64,000 bases of DNA, taken from Mycobacterium gordonae (GTDB lineage Bacteria; Actinomycetota; Actinomycetes; Mycobacteriales; Mycobacteriaceae). The stretch lies in assembly GCF_002101675.1 (NCBI RefSeq), contig NZ_LQOY01000012.1:1-64000 (forward strand), read 5' to 3'. How positions within the stretch are numbered: the first letter of the stretch is position 1; the number at the start of each line of letters is the position of its first letter. The notes below the pieces were generated by a model. The model saw nothing but the letters and a program-made list of their open reading frames with translations. It made no database searches and was not told where the DNA came from. Positions 35,622-45,159 of this stretch are shown here, in pieces. The translations under genes were made by a program, and so were the position numbers.

Positions 35622-37679
35622 GTGAGCGAGATCGGGCCATCCCCTTCGCGCGCTCGGGGTGGACCGCTGCGACCGAGTGAATTGGCGCAAGCGTCGGTAA
35701 TGGCCGCGCTGTGCGCGGTGACCGCCATCATCTCCGTCGTTGTGCCGTTTGCCGCGGGACTGGCGCTGCTGGGCACCGTCCCTACCGGCCTGCTGGCCTA
35801 CCGATACCGGCTCCGGGTACTGATCACGGCGACGGTCGCCGCCGGCGTCATCGCCTTCCTGATCGCCGGCGGTGGCGGGTTGATGGGCGTAATCCAGAGC
35901 GCCTACATCGGAGGGCTCACCGGCATCATCAAGCGCCGGGGTCGCGGCACCCCCACGGTGGTGGTGTCATCGGTCATCGCGGGCCTGGTGTTCGGCGCCG
36001 GCAACGTCGGGGTGTTGACGGTGTTGACCCGCCTGCGGCACCTGATGCGCGACGCGATCAGCGCGAACGTGAACGGGCTGGCGTCGTTTCTGGGCCGGGT
36101 GGGCTTGGAGGATGTCGGGTCGTGGCTGAAGGCGACCTACGCCGCGGCGCTGCACTACTGGCAGCTGGTCTTACTCGGCAGTGTCACCGTCGCGGTCATC
36201 GTCATCTCACTGATCGGGTGGTGGGCCCTGTCCCGGCTGCTGGAGCGGATGCGGGGCATCCCGGACGTGCACAAGCTGGACGCGCCCGCCGGTGACGGTG
36301 GCGCCGCCGCCGTCGGCCCCGTGCCGGTGCGGCTGGACCACGTGCGGTTCCGCTACCCAGGCGCCGGCCAGGATGCATTGCGCGAGATCAGCCTGGACAT
36401 CGGCGAGGGCGAACACGTCGCGATCACCGGCGCAAACGGCTCCGGCAAAACCACCCTGATGTTGCTTCTGGCCGGCCGGGAACCGACATCGGGCACGGTG
36501 CACCGCCCAGGTGCGGTTGGGCTGGGCAAGCTGGGTGGCACGGCGGTGGTGCTGCAACATCCCGAGAGTCAGGTGCTCGGCACCCGGGTTGCCGACGACG
36601 TGGTGTGGGGGCTGCCGCCGGGTACCAAGACCGACGTCGAAACATTGCTGCGCGAGGTGGGACTGGAAGATCTGGCCGAACGCGACACCGGCAGCCTGTC
36701 CGGTGGCGAATTGCAGCGGCTGGCGCTGGCCGCCGCACTGGCCCGTGAGCCCGCGATGCTGATCGCCGACGAAGTCACCACCATGGTGGATCAGCAGGGC
36801 CGCGAGGGCTTGCTGAACGTGCTGTCGGGTCTCACCAAGCGGCACCGGACCGCACTGGTGCACATTACGCACTACAACAACGAAGCCGAATCTGCAGACC
36901 GCACAATCAAACTCAGTGATTCTCCGGACAACTCAGGCATGGTCCAGCCCGCAGGGGATGCGCAGCTGCCCACGGTGGGAGTGGGTGGCACACGCAGTGG
37001 GTCGACGCTTGAACTCGTCGGCGTCGGCCATGAATATGGCATCGGGACCCCGTGGGCGAAGACGGCGCTGCGCGACATCAACTTCGTCGTCGAACAGGGC
37101 GACGGTGTGCTGATCCATGGCGGCAACGGTTCGGGCAAGTCGACGCTGGCGTGGATCATGGCCGGTCTGACGTCGCCGACGAGTGGGGTGTGTCTGCTGG
37201 ATGGGCGTCCCACCGACGAGCAGGTGGGCGCGGTGGCGTTGTCGTTCCAGGCGGCCCGGCTGCAATTGATGCGCAGCCGCGTCGACTTGGAAGTCGCCTC
37301 CGCGGCCGGTTTCTCACACAAAGACCACGATCGGGTCATCGCGGCGCTCGGTGTCGTCGGACTCGACCCTGCGCTGGCCAGCCGCAGCATCGACAAGCTC
37401 AGCGGCGGCCAGATGCGTCGGGTCGTCCTGGCCGGCCTGCTCGCCTGCCAACCCAAGGCGCTGATCCTCGATGAGCCGCTGGCCGGGTTGGATGCCGAGA
37501 GCCAGAGCGGGTTGCTGCGCCTGCTCGAGGATCTGCGCCGGGAGCGGGGTCTGACGGTAGTGGTCATCTCGCACGACCTGGTCGGGATGGAGAGCCTGTG
37601 CCCGCGCACCTTGCATCTGCGTGACGGCGTCTTGGAGTCGGCCTCCGCATCAGCGGCGGGACCGGGGGGTACGCCGTGA
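35622..37679 (+). CDS. ECF-type transporter: membrane domain fused to two ATPase domains
   Basis: About 685 residues from the GTG at 35622; the upstream ATG at 35544 would cover the promoter. Residues 15-200 are membrane helices resembling a substrate-binding (S) component ([20 protein letters not shown]). ATPase 1 has [21 protein letters not shown] and ADEVTTMVD, so its Walker B carries an atypical context. ATPase 2 has [24 protein letters not shown] and [11 protein letters not shown] and A' in one chain plus a separate T subunit form a complete vitamin or metal importer. Substrate not predictable. Rv2326c is the likely counterpart. Confidence 0.9.
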   Translation: MSEIGPSPSRARGGPLRPSELAQASVMAALCAVTAIISVVVPFAAGLALLGTVPTGLLAYRYRLRVLITATVAAGVIAFLIAGGGGLMGVIQSAYIGGLTGIIKRRGRGTPTVVVSSVIAGLVFGAGNVGVLTVLTRLRHLMRDAISANVNGLASFLGRVGLEDVGSWLKATYAAALHYWQLVLLGSVTVAVIVISLIGWWALSRLLERMRGIPDVHKLDAPAGDGGAAAVGPVPVRLDHVRFRYPGAGQDALREISLDIGEGEHVAITGANGSGKTTLMLLLAGREPTSGTVHRPGAVGLGKLGGTAVVLQHPESQVLGTRVADDVVWGLPPGTKTDVETLLREVGLEDLAERDTGSLSGGELQRLALAAALAREPAMLIADEVTTMVDQQGREGLLNVLSGLTKRHRTALVHITHYNNEAESADRTIKLSDSPDNSGMVQPAGDAQLPTVGVGGTRSGSTLELVGVGHEYGIGTPWAKTALRDINFVVEQGDGVLIHGGNGSGKSTLAWIMAGLTSPTSGVCLLDGRPTDEQVGAVALSFQAARLQLMRSRVDLEVASAAGFSHKDHDRVIAALGVVGLDPALASRSIDKLSGGQMRRVVLAGLLACQPKALILDEPLAGLDAESQSGLLRLLEDLRRERGLTVVVISHDLVGMESLCPRTLHLRDGVLESASASAAGPGGTP

Positions 37680-38524
37680 CCACCACATCGCACCCGAGAC
37701 AGCGCGAGACCCGCAGGCCCGGCCGGCCGGTGGTGTTGCTGGTTCCCATACCTGGCTCCTCACGCATCCACGAGCTGTGGGCGGGCACCAAACTCCTGGT
37801 GGTATTCGGCATTTCAGTGTTACTGGCCTTCTATCCGGGCTGGGTGACGATCGGATGTGCTGCCGCCCTGGTGCTGGCGGCGATCTGGACCGCGCACATT
37901 CCCCGCGGTGCGTTGCCGTCGATACCCCGGTGGCTGTGGATCGTGGTCGCCATCGGTGGCTTCACCGCGGCGCTGGCCGGCGGTGACCCACTGGTCTCGG
38001 CGTTCGGCCTCGAGGTAGGCCTGGGCGGTTTCTTGAACTTCCTGCGGATCACCGCGCTCACACTGGTGCTGCTGGCGTTGGGCGGTCTGGTTTCATACAC
38101 CACCAACGTTGCCGAAATCGGGCCCGCCGTAGCCACTTTGGGCCGGCCGTTGCGGTTGCTGCGGCTGCCGATCGACGAGTGGGCGGTGGCGCTGGCGCTG
38201 GCGTTGCGTGCCTTCCCGATGCTGATCGACGAGTTCCAGGTGCTGTACGCGGCGCGCCGACTGCGGCCGAAACCGGTGCCGCGCAACCGCAAAGAAAAGC
38301 GTCAGCAGCGCAGGCTGGAGGTCATCGATCTGCTCGCGGCCACCATCACCGTGACGCTGCGCCGCGCGGACGAGATGGGCGACGCGATCACCGCGCGCGG
38401 CGGCACGGGTCAGTTGTCGGCCCACCCGCGCCGGCCCAAGCTTTCGGACTGGGTCGCGATGACGATCTCCGTGCTGGTCTGCGGTGCGGGTGTGGCGATT
38501 CAGACGATGCTCACCGTGCGCTGA
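37676..38524 (+). CDS. ECF transporter T component (EcfT/CbiQ family)
   Basis: 282 residues with five or six helices. It has the coupling motif [20 protein letters not shown] before [20 protein letters not shown], which contains the conserved Ala-Arg-Gly of T components. The GTG overlaps the ATPase gene's stop (GTGA at 37676-37679). Together with the upstream protein it makes a two-gene ECF importer. Confidence 0.9.
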   Translation: MTTTSHPRQRETRRPGRPVVLLVPIPGSSRIHELWAGTKLLVVFGISVLLAFYPGWVTIGCAAALVLAAIWTAHIPRGALPSIPRWLWIVVAIGGFTAALAGGDPLVSAFGLEVGLGGFLNFLRITALTLVLLALGGLVSYTTNVAEIGPAVATLGRPLRLLRLPIDEWAVALALALRAFPMLIDEFQVLYAARRLRPKPVPRNRKEKRQQRRLEVIDLLAATITVTLRRADEMGDAITARGGTGQLSAHPRRPKLSDWVAMTISVLVCGAGVAIQTMLTVR

Positions 38525-38542
38525 CATTTGTGACGGTCTGCC

Positions 38543-38989
38543 TCAAGGCCGCATCCGGTCGATGAGGTTGGACAGCACCACGATGCTCTCGCTGCGCTCG
38601 ACGTCGGCGCTGGACCGAATGCGCTCCAGCGCGGTCTCCAGGTGCCGCATGTCCCGGGCAAGCACATGCAGGATCGCGTCCGAGGTACCGGTCACCGTGG
38701 CGGCGCTGACCACCTCGGGGATGTCCACCCACGCCTCTCGCAACTTCTCCGGGGCAATCCGGCCGTGACAGAAGACCTGCACGTACGCCTCGGTGTTCCA
38801 GCCCAGCGCGTTGTGGTCGACGACGGTGGTGAAGCCCCGGATCACACCGCTGTCGAGCATCCGGTCCACCCGGCGCTTCACCGCCGGCGCGGACAGATTC
38901 ACCTTCTGACCGATTTCGGCGAACGTGGCCCGCGCGTGTTCGGCGAGCTCGACCAGAATGCGCTCGTCCGTGTCGTCCAGGCGGTCCAT
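38543..38989 (-). CDS. Lrp/AsnC-family regulator
   Basis: 148 residues: N-terminal helix-turn-helix (DDTDERILVELAEHARATFA, VNLSAPAVKRRVDRML) and a C-terminal RAM ligand domain (VQVFCHGRIAPEKLREAW, AATVTGTSDAILHVLARD). It diverges from the amidinohydrolase-rocD-rocE operon, which places it as the likely sensor of arginine or ornithine. Length matches Rv2324. Confidence 0.9.
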   Translation of the reverse strand: MDRLDDTDERILVELAEHARATFAEIGQKVNLSAPAVKRRVDRMLDSGVIRGFTTVVDHNALGWNTEAYVQVFCHGRIAPEKLREAWVDIPEVVSAATVTGTSDAILHVLARDMRHLETALERIRSSADVERSESIVVLSNLIDRMRP

Positions 38990-39114
38990 CCGGCACCTCC
39001 TCGTCGTTCACACAACAAATCACCGCTGTACGAAGCGTAGCGCAACATATCGATGGTAAATGCGCAATGTACTTCGTTTGCTTGCGTAGAAGCGGCGCCA
39101 TAGCGTTGATATTT
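38990..39114. promoter_or_regulatory. Divergent promoter region with Lrp-type inverted repeat
   Basis: An AT-richer 125-base gap. ACGAAG at 39030-39035 is mirrored by CTTCGT at 39072-39077, and the central part has ATATCGAT. Lrp proteins bind such spaced half-sites. No Shine-Dalgarno precedes the ATG at 39115, so the arginine operon may have a very short leader. Confidence 0.4.
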
Positions 39115-39978
39115 ATGACGGACAACTATGTTGACGCTCGATTCGTGCCCGGGTTGAGGTCGGCCTGCCCACGCGAACGTCAGCCCACCGCACGGCACTA
39201 TGCGATGACACCGCCGACCTTTTTCGCCGTCGACTACGCCATCAACCCCTGGATGGACACCAGCACGGCGGTCGACGTCAGCCTCGCCACGGTGCAGTGG
39301 GAGCGGCTGCGCGAAACCTACGTCCGGCTGGGTCATCGGGTGGATCTCATTGAGCCGGTGGCGGGCCTGCCGGACATGGTGTACGCCGCCAACGGCGGAT
39401 TCGTCGCTGATGACATCGCGATCGTCGCGCGATTCCGGTTCGCCGAGCGTGCCGAGGAATCCCGGGCATATGCGAAGTGGATGTCCTCGGTCGGGTACCG
39501 GCCCGTGACCACCCGCCACATCAACGAGGGGCAGGGCGACCTGATGCTGATCGGCGATATGGTGCTGGCGGGCTACGGGTTTCGCACCGATCCACGCGCG
39601 CACGCCGAGATCGCGGCGGCCCTGCGAATGCCGGTGGTATCCCTCGAGTTGGTGGATCCGCGCTTCTATCACCTGGATACCGCGCTGGCCGTCCTCGACG
39701 AACACACCATCGCCTACTATCCGCCGGCGTTCAGCGAATCGGCCCAGACCCAATTGCGGGCGCTGTTCGCCGACGCCATCATCGTCGGCACGTCGGATGC
39801 CTACCTGTTCGGGCTCAACGCCGTCTCCGATGGCCGCCATGTCGTGCTGCCCTCCGCGGCAACGGGTTTCGCGGATCAGTTGCGGGCGGCCGGTTTCGAG
39901 CCGATTGGCGTCGACCTGTCCGAACTGCTCAAGGGCGGTGGTTCGGTGAAGTGCTGCACATTGGAGGTACACCCATGA
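39115..39978 (+). CDS. Amidinohydrolase of the arginine deiminase/DDAH superfamily
   Basis: 287 residues from the ATG at 39115. Family landmarks: PDMVYAANGGFVADD (substrate-binding Asn/Asp), the catalytic His in PRFYHLDTALAVLD, and the Cys near the end in GGSVKCCTLEV. The fold hydrolyses guanidino groups. It is directly coupled to ornithine aminotransferase (ATGA overlap), so it probably yields ornithine from arginine (arginine dihydrolase type) rather than acting on methylated arginine. M. tuberculosis Rv2323c is the likely counterpart. Product assignment is an inference. Confidence 0.8.
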   Translation: MTDNYVDARFVPGLRSACPRERQPTARHYAMTPPTFFAVDYAINPWMDTSTAVDVSLATVQWERLRETYVRLGHRVDLIEPVAGLPDMVYAANGGFVADDIAIVARFRFAERAEESRAYAKWMSSVGYRPVTTRHINEGQGDLMLIGDMVLAGYGFRTDPRAHAEIAAALRMPVVSLELVDPRFYHLDTALAVLDEHTIAYYPPAFSESAQTQLRALFADAIIVGTSDAYLFGLNAVSDGRHVVLPSAATGFADQLRAAGFEPIGVDLSELLKGGGSVKCCTLEVHP

Positions 39979-41201
39979 CGATTTTGGCCGACCTGACCGA
40001 CACCGCCATCGACCTGGTGGAAAGGCATGCCGCTCATAACTATTCGCCTCTTCCGGTGGTGGCGGCCAGCGCCGAGGGCGTCTGGATCACCGATGTGGAC
40101 GGCCGCCGCTACCTGGACTGCCTGGCAGCCTATTCGGCGGTCAACTTCGGTCACCGTCATCCCGAGATCGTCGCGACGGCCCACGCTCAGCTCGACACCG
40201 TGACGCTGGTAAGCCGCGCCTTCCACTCTGACCGCCTCGGGCCCTTCTGCGCGGCGCTCGCCGAGCTGTGCGCAAAGGACATGGTGTTGCCGATGAACTC
40301 GGGCGCCGAGGCCGTCGAGAGCGGTCTGAAGGTTGCCCGCAAGTGGGGCACCGACGTCAAGGGCGTCCCGGCCGGGCAGGCCAATATCATCGTGGCCGAC
40401 AACAACTTTCACGGCCGCACGATCAGCATCGTCAGTTTCTCGTCCGATCCGGTGGCACGCGGGGGATTCGGTCCCTTCACGCCCGGGTTCCGTTCGGTGC
40501 CGTTCGGTGACGCCGCCGCGCTGGCGCGCGCGATCGACGAGCACACCGTCGCGGTACTGCTCGAGCCGATCCAGGGCGAGGCGGGCATCATCGTGCCGCC
40601 GGATGACTACCTGCCCGCGGTGCGTGCCCTCTGCAGCGAACACAACGTGCTGATGATCGCCGACGAGATCCAGTCGGGGTTGGCGCGCACGGGATACACG
40701 TTCGCCTGCGACCGCTGGGGCGTGGTGCCCGACGTCTACCTCCTCGGCAAGGCGCTAGGCGGAGGCGTGGTGCCGCTGTCGGCGGTGGTCGCCGACGCCG
40801 ATGTGCTAGGCGTGCTGAACCCGGGTGAGCATGGCTCGACGTTCGGCGGCAACCCGCTGGCCGCCGCGATCGGCGCCACCGTCGTGGGCCTGCTGGCCAG
40901 GGGAGAGTTCCAGGCGCGCTCGGCCGAACTCGGGACGCACCTGCACGAGGGGTTGGGTGCGCTGATTGGCGGCGGGGTGACGGCGGTGCGCGGTTTCGGC
41001 CTGTGGGCCGGTGTCGACATCGACCCGCAACTGGGCACCGGCAAGCAGATCAGCCTGCGGCTGGCCGACCGCGGCGTGCTGGTGAAGGACACCCACGACT
41101 GGACGCTGCGGTTCGCCCCGCCGCTGGTGATCACCGCCGCGGAGATCGAATGGGTCGTGGCGCAGTTCGCCGCGGTGCTGCGGGAGGCCATACTGAGCTG
41201 A
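39975..41201 (+). CDS. rocD: Ornithine aminotransferase, full length
   Basis: 408 residues, class III PLP aminotransferase converting ornithine to glutamate semialdehyde. Motifs: MNSGAEAVESGLKVARKW, NFHGRTISIVSFS, EPIQGEAGI, ADEIQSGLARTG and the PLP lysine in LLGKALGGG. The frame is intact from end to end. From memory this enzyme is split into rocD1 and rocD2 in M. tuberculosis, so this copy keeps the ancestral state. It sits between the amidinohydrolase and the permease in one operon. Confidence 0.94.
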   Translation: MTILADLTDTAIDLVERHAAHNYSPLPVVAASAEGVWITDVDGRRYLDCLAAYSAVNFGHRHPEIVATAHAQLDTVTLVSRAFHSDRLGPFCAALAELCAKDMVLPMNSGAEAVESGLKVARKWGTDVKGVPAGQANIIVADNNFHGRTISIVSFSSDPVARGGFGPFTPGFRSVPFGDAAALARAIDEHTVAVLLEPIQGEAGIIVPPDDYLPAVRALCSEHNVLMIADEIQSGLARTGYTFACDRWGVVPDVYLLGKALGGGVVPLSAVVADADVLGVLNPGEHGSTFGGNPLAAAIGATVVGLLARGEFQARSAELGTHLHEGLGALIGGGVTAVRGFGLWAGVDIDPQLGTGKQISLRLADRGVLVKDTHDWTLRFAPPLVITAAEIEWVVAQFAAVLREAILS

Positions 41202-41220
41202 CACAGCGAGGGGAGCGCAC

Positions 41221-42666
41221 TTGCCGGCCACTTCGATCAGCCTCAAGGAGCAGATGCTGCGCCGGCGCCCAGTGGGAGGCGCACCCGTCGCTCAGGGAGC
41301 CGCCCCCGAGCTCAAGCGCAGTTTCGGCACTTTCCAACTGACCCTGTTCGGGGTCGGCTCGACCGTGGGCACCGGAATCTTCTTCGTCCTGTCGCAGGCC
41401 GTGCCCGAGGCCGGTCCCGGCGTGCTCGTGTCGTTTCTGGTGGCCGGGATCGCGGCCGGCCTGGCCGCGATCTGCTATGCCGAATTGGCCTCGGCCGTGC
41501 CGGTTTCTGGCTCGTCGTACTCGTACGCGTACACCACGCTCGGCGAGGCGGTGGCCATGGTGGTGGCGGCGTGCCTGCTGTTGGAGTACGGGGTGGCCAC
41601 CGCCGCGGTGGCCGTCGGATGGAGTGGCTATCTCAACAAGCTGCTCCACAATCTCTTAGGCGTCGAACTGCCGCACGCGCTCTCGGCGGCGCCGTGGGAC
41701 AAGGCGCCGGCGGGCGTCGCGCACGGGTGGGTGAACCTGCCCGCGGTCATCCTGATCGTGCTGTGCGCGCTGCTGCTGATCCGCGGCGCCAGTGAATCGG
41801 CGAAGGTCAACACCATCATGGTGCTGATCAAGTTGGGTGTGCTGGGGCTTTTCGCCGTGATCGCCTTCACCGCCTTCAACGACGACCACCTCAAGGACTT
41901 CGCGCCGTTCGGGGTCGCCGGCATCGGCACGGCGGCGGGCACGATCTTCTTCAGCTATATCGGCCTGGACGCCGTCTCGACCGCCGGAGACGAGGTCAAG
42001 GATCCGCAGAAGACCATGCCGCGTGCGTTGGTCGCGGCGTTGGTGGTGGTGACCGGCGTGTACCTGCTCGTCGCGTTGTCCGCACTCGGCACCCAACCGT
42101 GGCAGGACTTCGCCACCCAGGAGAACGCCGGGCTCGCCACGATTCTCGACAACGTCACGCACAGCCGTTGGGCCGGCACGGTGCTGGCCGCCGGCGCGGT
42201 CATCTCCATCTTCACCGTCACGCTGGTCACCATGTACGGCCAGACGCGCATCCTGTTCGCCATGGGCCGCGACGGGTTGCTGCCCACGCGGTTCGCGACG
42301 GTGAACCCGACCACCATGACGCCGGTCAACAACACCGTGATTGTCGCGGCGGCCGCGAGCCTGCTGGCAGCGTTCGTACCGCTGGACAAGCTGGCGGACA
42401 TGGTGTCCATCGGCACGCTGACGGCATTCATGGTGGTGTCGGTCGGGGTGATCATCCTGCGGGTGCGCGAACCCGATCTCGAGCGCGGGTTCCGGGTGCC
42501 GGGATACCCTGTGACGCCGGTGCTTTCGGTGTTGGCCTGTGGCTACATCCTGGCCAGCCTGCACTGGTACACCTGGTTGGCGTTCGGCGGCTGGATCACG
42601 GTAGCGCTGATCTACTACTTCCTGTGGGGGCGACATCACAGCGCCTTGAACGAGAGTCCGCCGTGA
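41221..42666 (+). CDS. rocE: APC-family amino-acid permease (arginine/ornithine type)
   Basis: 481 residues, 12 or more helices. The APC motif TLFGVGSTVGTGIFFVLSQ is in helix 1, and YAELASAVPVSGSSYSYAYTTLGE in helices 2-3. Start is a TTG at 41221 with GAGGGGAG upstream. Its place after rocD and the amidinohydrolase supports uptake of arginine or ornithine, but cationic-amino-acid transporters of the CAT group share this sequence. It overlaps the stress-protein gene by four bases. Confidence 0.88.
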   Translation: MPATSISLKEQMLRRRPVGGAPVAQGAAPELKRSFGTFQLTLFGVGSTVGTGIFFVLSQAVPEAGPGVLVSFLVAGIAAGLAAICYAELASAVPVSGSSYSYAYTTLGEAVAMVVAACLLLEYGVATAAVAVGWSGYLNKLLHNLLGVELPHALSAAPWDKAPAGVAHGWVNLPAVILIVLCALLLIRGASESAKVNTIMVLIKLGVLGLFAVIAFTAFNDDHLKDFAPFGVAGIGTAAGTIFFSYIGLDAVSTAGDEVKDPQKTMPRALVAALVVVTGVYLLVALSALGTQPWQDFATQENAGLATILDNVTHSRWAGTVLAAGAVISIFTVTLVTMYGQTRILFAMGRDGLLPTRFATVNPTTMTPVNNTVIVAAAASLLAAFVPLDKLADMVSIGTLTAFMVVSVGVIILRVREPDLERGFRVPGYPVTPVLSVLACGYILASLHWYTWLAFGGWITVALIYYFLWGRHHSALNESPP

Positions 42667-43541
42667 CCGTCGTCGTCGGTTACCGCGCCGACAAGGTGGG
42701 GCTCTCGGGGCTTTACCTGGCCGTCGGCATCGCCCGGACGCTGCAGACCTCGCTGACGGTGGCGACCATCGTGCCGAGGGGCTGGCCGGCCCCGTCACTG
42801 GCGCGTGTCGACGCCGAATACCAGTATTGGGCTGAGAATTTGGCGGAAAGCTCGGCCAACGAAGCCCGCGGATATCTCATGTCGCTGGCCGAAGACCTCG
42901 AGGTTCACTACTGTCACCGCGCGCATCGGTCGGTGTCGCGTGGATTGGCCGAAGTGGTCGAGGAGTCTGGGGCCGAGATCCTCGTGCTCGGCTCGCTGCC
43001 CAGCAGCGGGCGCGTGCACATGGTGGTGGGTTCCACGACCGACTCGCTGTTGCACTCATCCGCGGTTCCGGTTGCGATCAGCTCTCCCGGCTACCAGTCG
43101 CGCACCGGAAGATTGACCCGGCTCACATGTGCGTACGCACCGGTCCCGCAGTCGGTCGATGTGGTGCGCCGCTGCGCCGCGTACGCCGAGCGGATGCAGA
43201 TTCCGTTGCGGGTGCTGACCTTCGCCGTCCGAGGCCGCACCATGTACCCGCCGGACGTCGGCCTCGACGCCGAGGACTCGATCCTCGAGACGTGGGCGGC
43301 GCAGGCGCGAGAGGCCTTGCAGTCGTTGAAGATTGACGGTGTCATCGGCAATGACGTCGTGCTGAAGGTGATCACCGGTCACACCTGGTTGGAGGCGTTG
43401 CACCGGGCCGATTGGGTTGACGGCGAGATCCTGACGCTGGGCACCTCGCCCGGCGGGGACATCCGTCGCGTGTTTCTCGGGGTGCGTTCCGGCCAGATCA
43501 TCCGGCACAGTCCGTTGCCGGTGCTGGTGCTGCCGGGCTGA
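42663..43541 (+). CDS. Universal stress protein with two Usp domains
   Basis: 292 residues from a GTG overlapping the rocE stop. Two tandem Usp domains: the first (TVVVGYRADKVGLSG to PVAISSPG) carries GSLPSSGRVHMVVGSTTD, close to the ATP-binding pattern G-x2-G-x9-G-S/T. The second ends with GVRSGQIIRHSPLPVLVLPG. Its position in the arginine operon matches Rv2319c. Confidence 0.85.
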   Translation: MTVVVGYRADKVGLSGLYLAVGIARTLQTSLTVATIVPRGWPAPSLARVDAEYQYWAENLAESSANEARGYLMSLAEDLEVHYCHRAHRSVSRGLAEVVEESGAEILVLGSLPSSGRVHMVVGSTTDSLLHSSAVPVAISSPGYQSRTGRLTRLTCAYAPVPQSVDVVRRCAAYAERMQIPLRVLTFAVRGRTMYPPDVGLDAEDSILETWAAQAREALQSLKIDGVIGNDVVLKVITGHTWLEALHRADWVDGEILTLGTSPGGDIRRVFLGVRSGQIIRHSPLPVLVLPG

Positions 43542-43659
43542 GGCCCGGCCGTCGGTATCGCGTCTTTTTCTTCGTCGGTGATTACGCCTGGGTGGGCGCC
43601 ATCCGCGTGCCTGCGATCTGCCTCACGGTTTGAACAGACTCTTAAATTGGTGCATGGGT

Positions 43660-43683
43660 TGAACAAATCAGCTGATATGTTCA
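43660..43683. promoter_or_regulatory. 24-bp palindrome upstream of alkB, probable TetR operator
   Basis: TGAACAAATCAG mirrored by CTGATATGTTCA, with a single mismatch pair in 12. A further half-site TGAACA lies at 43631-43636. It sits 56 bases before the alkB start. The TetR gene at the end of the operon is the natural candidate to bind it. Confidence 0.65.
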
Positions 43684-43738
43684 TAACCACACCCGACGTC
43701 GCTGGCAGGAAGCGATGAATAGTTCGAGGAGGTTCGCC

Positions 43739-44959
43739 GTGGCGACCGTTGCACAGACAAACCCCGGCGCCGGCGTCGCACGCTGGCGGGATCGAAAGCG
43801 ATACCTGTGGCCGCTGGGCCTGATACTTCCGACGTCGCTGCTGGCCGCCGTGGGCGTCGCGTGGCTGTTCGGCAAGCTCGGATGGACCGCCGCCACCCCG
43901 GTGCTGTGGTGGGTCGGGCCGATCCTGCTCTACGTGCTGTTGCCGATCCTGGACACCTTCTTCGGCGCCGACGACCAGAATCCGCCGGACGAGGTGATCG
44001 AGTACCTGGAGAACGACAAGTACTACCGCTACTGCACCTACGCCTTCATTCCCTTCCAGATGGCCAGCCTGATCGTGGCCTGCTACCTCTGGTCGGCCGA
44101 CGACCTGAGTTGGCTGGGAATCAGCGGCGGTCTGGGTCTGGTCTCCAAGATCGGCGTGATGGCGACGATGGGCGTTATCGGCGGAGTGGGTATCAACACC
44201 GCCCACGAGATGGGGCACAAGCGCGAGAATCTGGAACGCTGGCTGTCCAAAGTTACACTCGCGCAGACGCTTTACGGGCATTTTTACATCGAGCACAATC
44301 GCGGCCATCACGTCCGCGTCTCCACCCCGGAAGATCCGGCCAGTGCGCGATTCGGTGAGAGCTTTTGGATGTTCCTGCCACGCAGCGTTTTCGGCTCGCT
44401 CAAGTCGGCCTGGGAACTGGAGAAGGCGCGAATGGAGCGGCTTGGCAAGTCCCCGTGGCACATTCAGAACGACGTGCTCAACGCGTGGATCATGTCGATC
44501 GTGTTGTTCGGTGCGCTGACGGTCGCCTTCGGGTGGCAGGTGCTGCCATTCCTGATCATCCAGGCCGCCTACGGCGCGTCGCTGCTGGAGTCGGTGAACT
44601 TTCTCGAGCACTACGGTCTGCTGCGCCAGAAGACCGCGTCTGGACGTTATGAGCGCTGCGCGCCGGTACACAGCTGGAATTCCGACCACATCGTCACCAA
44701 CGTCTTCCTGTACCACCTGCAGCGGCACAGCGACCACCACGCCAATCCCGTGCGGCGCTATCAGACGCTGCGCAGCATGGACGGTGCTCCCAATCTGCCC
44801 AGCGGATACGCCACGCTGGTCGGTCTGACGTACTTCCCGCCGCTATGGCGCAAGCTGATGGACCACCGGGTCATCGATCACTACGACGGTGACATCACCA
44901 GGGTCAACATCGACCCCCGCAAGCGCGAGAAGATTCTCGCTCGCTACGGAGCCCGGTGA
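43739..44959 (+). CDS. alkB: Alkane 1-monooxygenase
   Basis: About 406 residues from the GTG at 43739, which has AGGAGG at 43727-43732; the upstream ATG at 43715 has a weaker site. Membrane-bound non-haem di-iron enzyme that oxidises n-alkanes to 1-alkanols. The three His boxes and the HYG motif are present: HEMGHK, HNRGHH, LQRHSDHH and NFLEHYGLLR. Six membrane helices. Electrons come from rubredoxin, whose gene starts at the alkB stop. The gene block is absent from this place in M. tuberculosis, as far as I recall, which suggests insertion. Confidence 0.95.
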   Translation: MATVAQTNPGAGVARWRDRKRYLWPLGLILPTSLLAAVGVAWLFGKLGWTAATPVLWWVGPILLYVLLPILDTFFGADDQNPPDEVIEYLENDKYYRYCTYAFIPFQMASLIVACYLWSADDLSWLGISGGLGLVSKIGVMATMGVIGGVGINTAHEMGHKRENLERWLSKVTLAQTLYGHFYIEHNRGHHVRVSTPEDPASARFGESFWMFLPRSVFGSLKSAWELEKARMERLGKSPWHIQNDVLNAWIMSIVLFGALTVAFGWQVLPFLIIQAAYGASLLESVNFLEHYGLLRQKTASGRYERCAPVHSWNSDHIVTNVFLYHLQRHSDHHANPVRRYQTLRSMDGAPNLPSGYATLVGLTYFPPLWRKLMDHRVIDHYDGDITRVNIDPRKREKILARYGAR

Positions 44960-45159
44960 TGGCTGCCTTTCAGTGTCCGAACTGTGACTACGTCTACGAC
45001 GAAGCGATCGGGGCGCCCCGAGAGGGTTATCCGGCCGGGACAAGCTGGGACGACGTGGAGGACGGCTGGCCCTGTCCGGACTGCGGCGTCCGCGAGAAGT
45101 TCGACTTCGACCCGAAGCGCGCGCGCTCGACGACAGGAGCCAAGCGAGATGCCGAATAG
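44959..45159 (+). CDS. rubA: Rubredoxin
   Basis: 66 residues from the ATG at 44959. It has both iron-binding loops, CPNC and CPDCG, and the core YDEAIGAPREGYPAGTSWDD. It transfers electrons to AlkB. Mycobacterial alkB operons often carry two rubredoxins, but only one is here. The end is extended (KRARSTTGAKRDAE) and overlaps the regulator's ATG by 11 bases. Confidence 0.95.
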   Translation: MAAFQCPNCDYVYDEAIGAPREGYPAGTSWDDVEDGWPCPDCGVREKFDFDPKRARSTTGAKRDAE

